14,019 bases of DNA from Leptofilum sp050292445 (GTDB taxonomy: Bacteria > Chloroflexota > Anaerolineae > Promineifilales > Promineifilaceae), in assembly GCA_050292445.1 (NCBI GenBank), contig JBNKLQ010000160.1, positions 1-14,019 on the forward strand. The letters run 5' to 3'. Shown piece after piece: positions 13,156 to 14,019 of this stretch. The number at the start of each line of letters is the position of its first letter. The stretch's first letter is position 1. Below the pieces are notes generated by a model. It was given only the letters and a program-made list of their open reading frames with translations. It had not been told where the DNA came from and did not search any database. A program made the position numbers and the translations under genes.

Positions 13156-14019
13156 ATGACTGAATCAAAATTAACCTGGAAAGAAAAAATATTCTACACT
13201 GTTCCCAACGATGATCGTAACCGGATGCGCACCGTCGCCAACAATCTGATTTTGCATATTCATCCTACCAAAGTGGCCAAACCGGCCCTGCGCTTCAGCT
13301 ACACTTGGGGGCTAGGCGGCATTTCGTCCGTTTTGGTGCTGTTTCTCATTCTCACTGGTGTGCTGCTCATGTTCCGCTACGATGCCAGCGTGGAGAATGC
13401 GTACCTCTCTATTCAATATTTAGAAACGCAGGTCGCTTTTGGTGCGCTGATTCGGGCCATTCACCATTGGTCGGCCAACCTGCTGGTTGTCACCTCATTT
13501 TTACATATGATCCGTGTTTTTCTCACGGGCGGATTCAAAAAAGGCCGCGCCTTCAACTGGGCATTGGGTCTTTTTTTGTTGACGCTGGTGCTGGCCTTTA
13601 ACTTCACGGGCTATCTGCTACCGTGGGATCAGCTGGCGTATTGGGCAGTTACGGTGGGTACGAGCTTGTTGAGCTATGTACCGCTGGTGGGTACGGCCGT
13701 ATCCAACTTTCTCCTCGGTGGGCCAGAGGTGGGGCAAACGACGCTGCGCAATTTTTATGCCATTCACGTGGCGGTGCTGCCCGCCATCATGATTTTGGCC
13801 ATGTCTTACCACTTCTGGCGCGTGCGTAAAGATGGCGGCATCTCCCAACCAGAGTTAAAGGAACGGCAGCGCGTGGAAAAAGTGACCACCATTCCTCACC
13901 TGGTGCAGATTGAACTGGCGGCAACGGCCGTTCAGCAAGCAGGCGCAGAAATCGAGCAGTTGATCGCCCTGGCGGCGGCGAATACGGATACGGCCGTTAC
14001 CGCTGTGCAAATGGTGATC
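13156..14019 (+). CDS. Cytochrome b, b6-type N-terminal half (3' end outside window)
   Basis: These are the first 288 residues of the quinol-oxidising membrane subunit of a cytochrome bc/b6f-type complex. Four heme-ligand histidines stand at 103, 117, 204 and 219. The gaps of 14 and 15 residues match cytochrome b6 (86/100 and 187/202) at a constant offset of 17, whereas bc1 has a 14-residue step in the second pair. Other b6 landmarks are LTGGFKKGR (123-131), GYLLPWDQLAYWAV (152-165) and VGQTTLRNFYAIH. The b6 Cys35 that binds heme c' aligns with Gly52, so that covalent heme is not expected. After helix 4 the chain continues past the usual b6 end with ISQPELKERQRVEKVTTIPH and an Ala/Thr/Val-rich stretch encoded partly by two octamers (13924, 13990). 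No Rieske gene precedes it. Confidence 0.92.
   Translation, partial: MTESKLTWKEKIFYTVPNDDRNRMRTVANNLILHIHPTKVAKPALRFSYTWGLGGISSVLVLFLILTGVLLMFRYDASVENAYLSIQYLETQVAFGALIRAIHHWSANLLVVTSFLHMIRVFLTGGFKKGRAFNWALGLFLLTLVLAFNFTGYLLPWDQLAYWAVTVGTSLLSYVPLVGTAVSNFLLGGPEVGQTTLRNFYAIHVAVLPAIMILAMSYHFWRVRKDGGISQPELKERQRVEKVTTIPHLVQIELAATAVQQAGAEIEQLIALAAANTDTAVTAVQMVI

Larger units (their letters stand above)
61..13997. repeat. Dispersed HIP1-like octamer palindrome ACGGCCGT, 27 copies
   Basis: Exact copies start at 61, 607, 922, 1687, 2607, 2939, 3959, 4174, 4939, 6770, 6816, 7104, 7859, 8010, 8249, 8310, 8959, 10478, 11075, 11181, 12213, 12282, 12634, 12875, 13693, 13924 and 13990. Nine extend to AACGGCCGTT, and the copy at 7104 sits in a perfect 16-bp palindrome (7100-7115). 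Twenty-five are in genes. By frame they encode Thr-Ala-Val (12 copies), Gly-Arg preceded by Asn, Asp or Tyr (9 copies) or Arg-Pro (4 copies), in unrelated protein families. The hexamer CGGCCG without the A/T flanks occurs only about six times, close to chance, so the excess belongs to the octamer. These are counts made by eye. The function is unknown. By analogy with cyanobacterial HIP1 it could be a methylation, recombination, uptake or nucleoid-protein site. Confidence 0.93.

Overview
This window looks like chromosomal DNA of a moderately GC-rich environmental bacterium, most probably a member of the Chloroflexota (Anaerolineae-like). The clues are a cytochrome b of the b6 type with a long unusual tail, Flp pilin and Tad proteins of unusual architecture, a family 5 solute-binding lipoprotein with an acidic Pro/Thr linker, and dTDP-rhamnose and glycosyltransferase genes. 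The phylum call is inference from gene style; there is no rRNA or other marker gene here. Thirteen protein genes are supported, two of them cut by the window edges.

Layout: (1) 1-1269, minus strand: a LolD/MacB-type ABC ATPase overlapping its FtsX-like permease, which runs off the left edge. (2) 1270-1734: a 465-bp divergent intergenic region with promoters, three strong hairpins and a perfect 15-bp direct repeat on either side of them. (3) 1735-3732, plus: an oligopeptide-type solute-binding lipoprotein, followed by a 60-bp palindromic repeat. (4) 6283-3809, minus: a three-gene Tad/Flp pilus operon (receiver-TadZ/CpaE fusion, Flp pilin fused to a lectin-like domain, membrane-anchored carboxypeptidase-regulatory-like protein). 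(5) 8938-6509, minus: a rhamnosyltransferase-like glycosyltransferase, a dolichyl-phosphate-sugar-synthase-like glycosyltransferase and rnhB. (6) 8992-10040: a REP-associated tyrosine transposase gene between two directly repeated, hairpin-rich 225-234 bp modules. (7) 13008-10037, minus: rfbD and ptrB (oligopeptidase B), separated by a 50-bp palindromic array with a 9-nt period. (8) 13156-14019, plus: a cytochrome b gene running off the right edge.

The strongest unexplained signal is not a gene. The 8-bp palindrome ACGGCCGT occurs 27 times in 14 kb, where about 0.2 would be expected by chance. It sits in nearly every gene, in all three reading frames and in unrelated protein families, so it looks like a genome-wide DNA-level motif comparable to cyanobacterial HIP1. 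It is absent from the transposase element and from the receiver-TadZ gene. Both intergenic copies lie just upstream of -10-like hexamers.

Functionally the window is mostly cell-envelope biology: a lipoprotein/ABC exporter pair, peptide capture, Flp pili with a possible adhesive pilin, and rhamnose-containing surface glycan synthesis. The remaining genes are housekeeping (rnhB, ptrB) or respiratory (cytochrome b).
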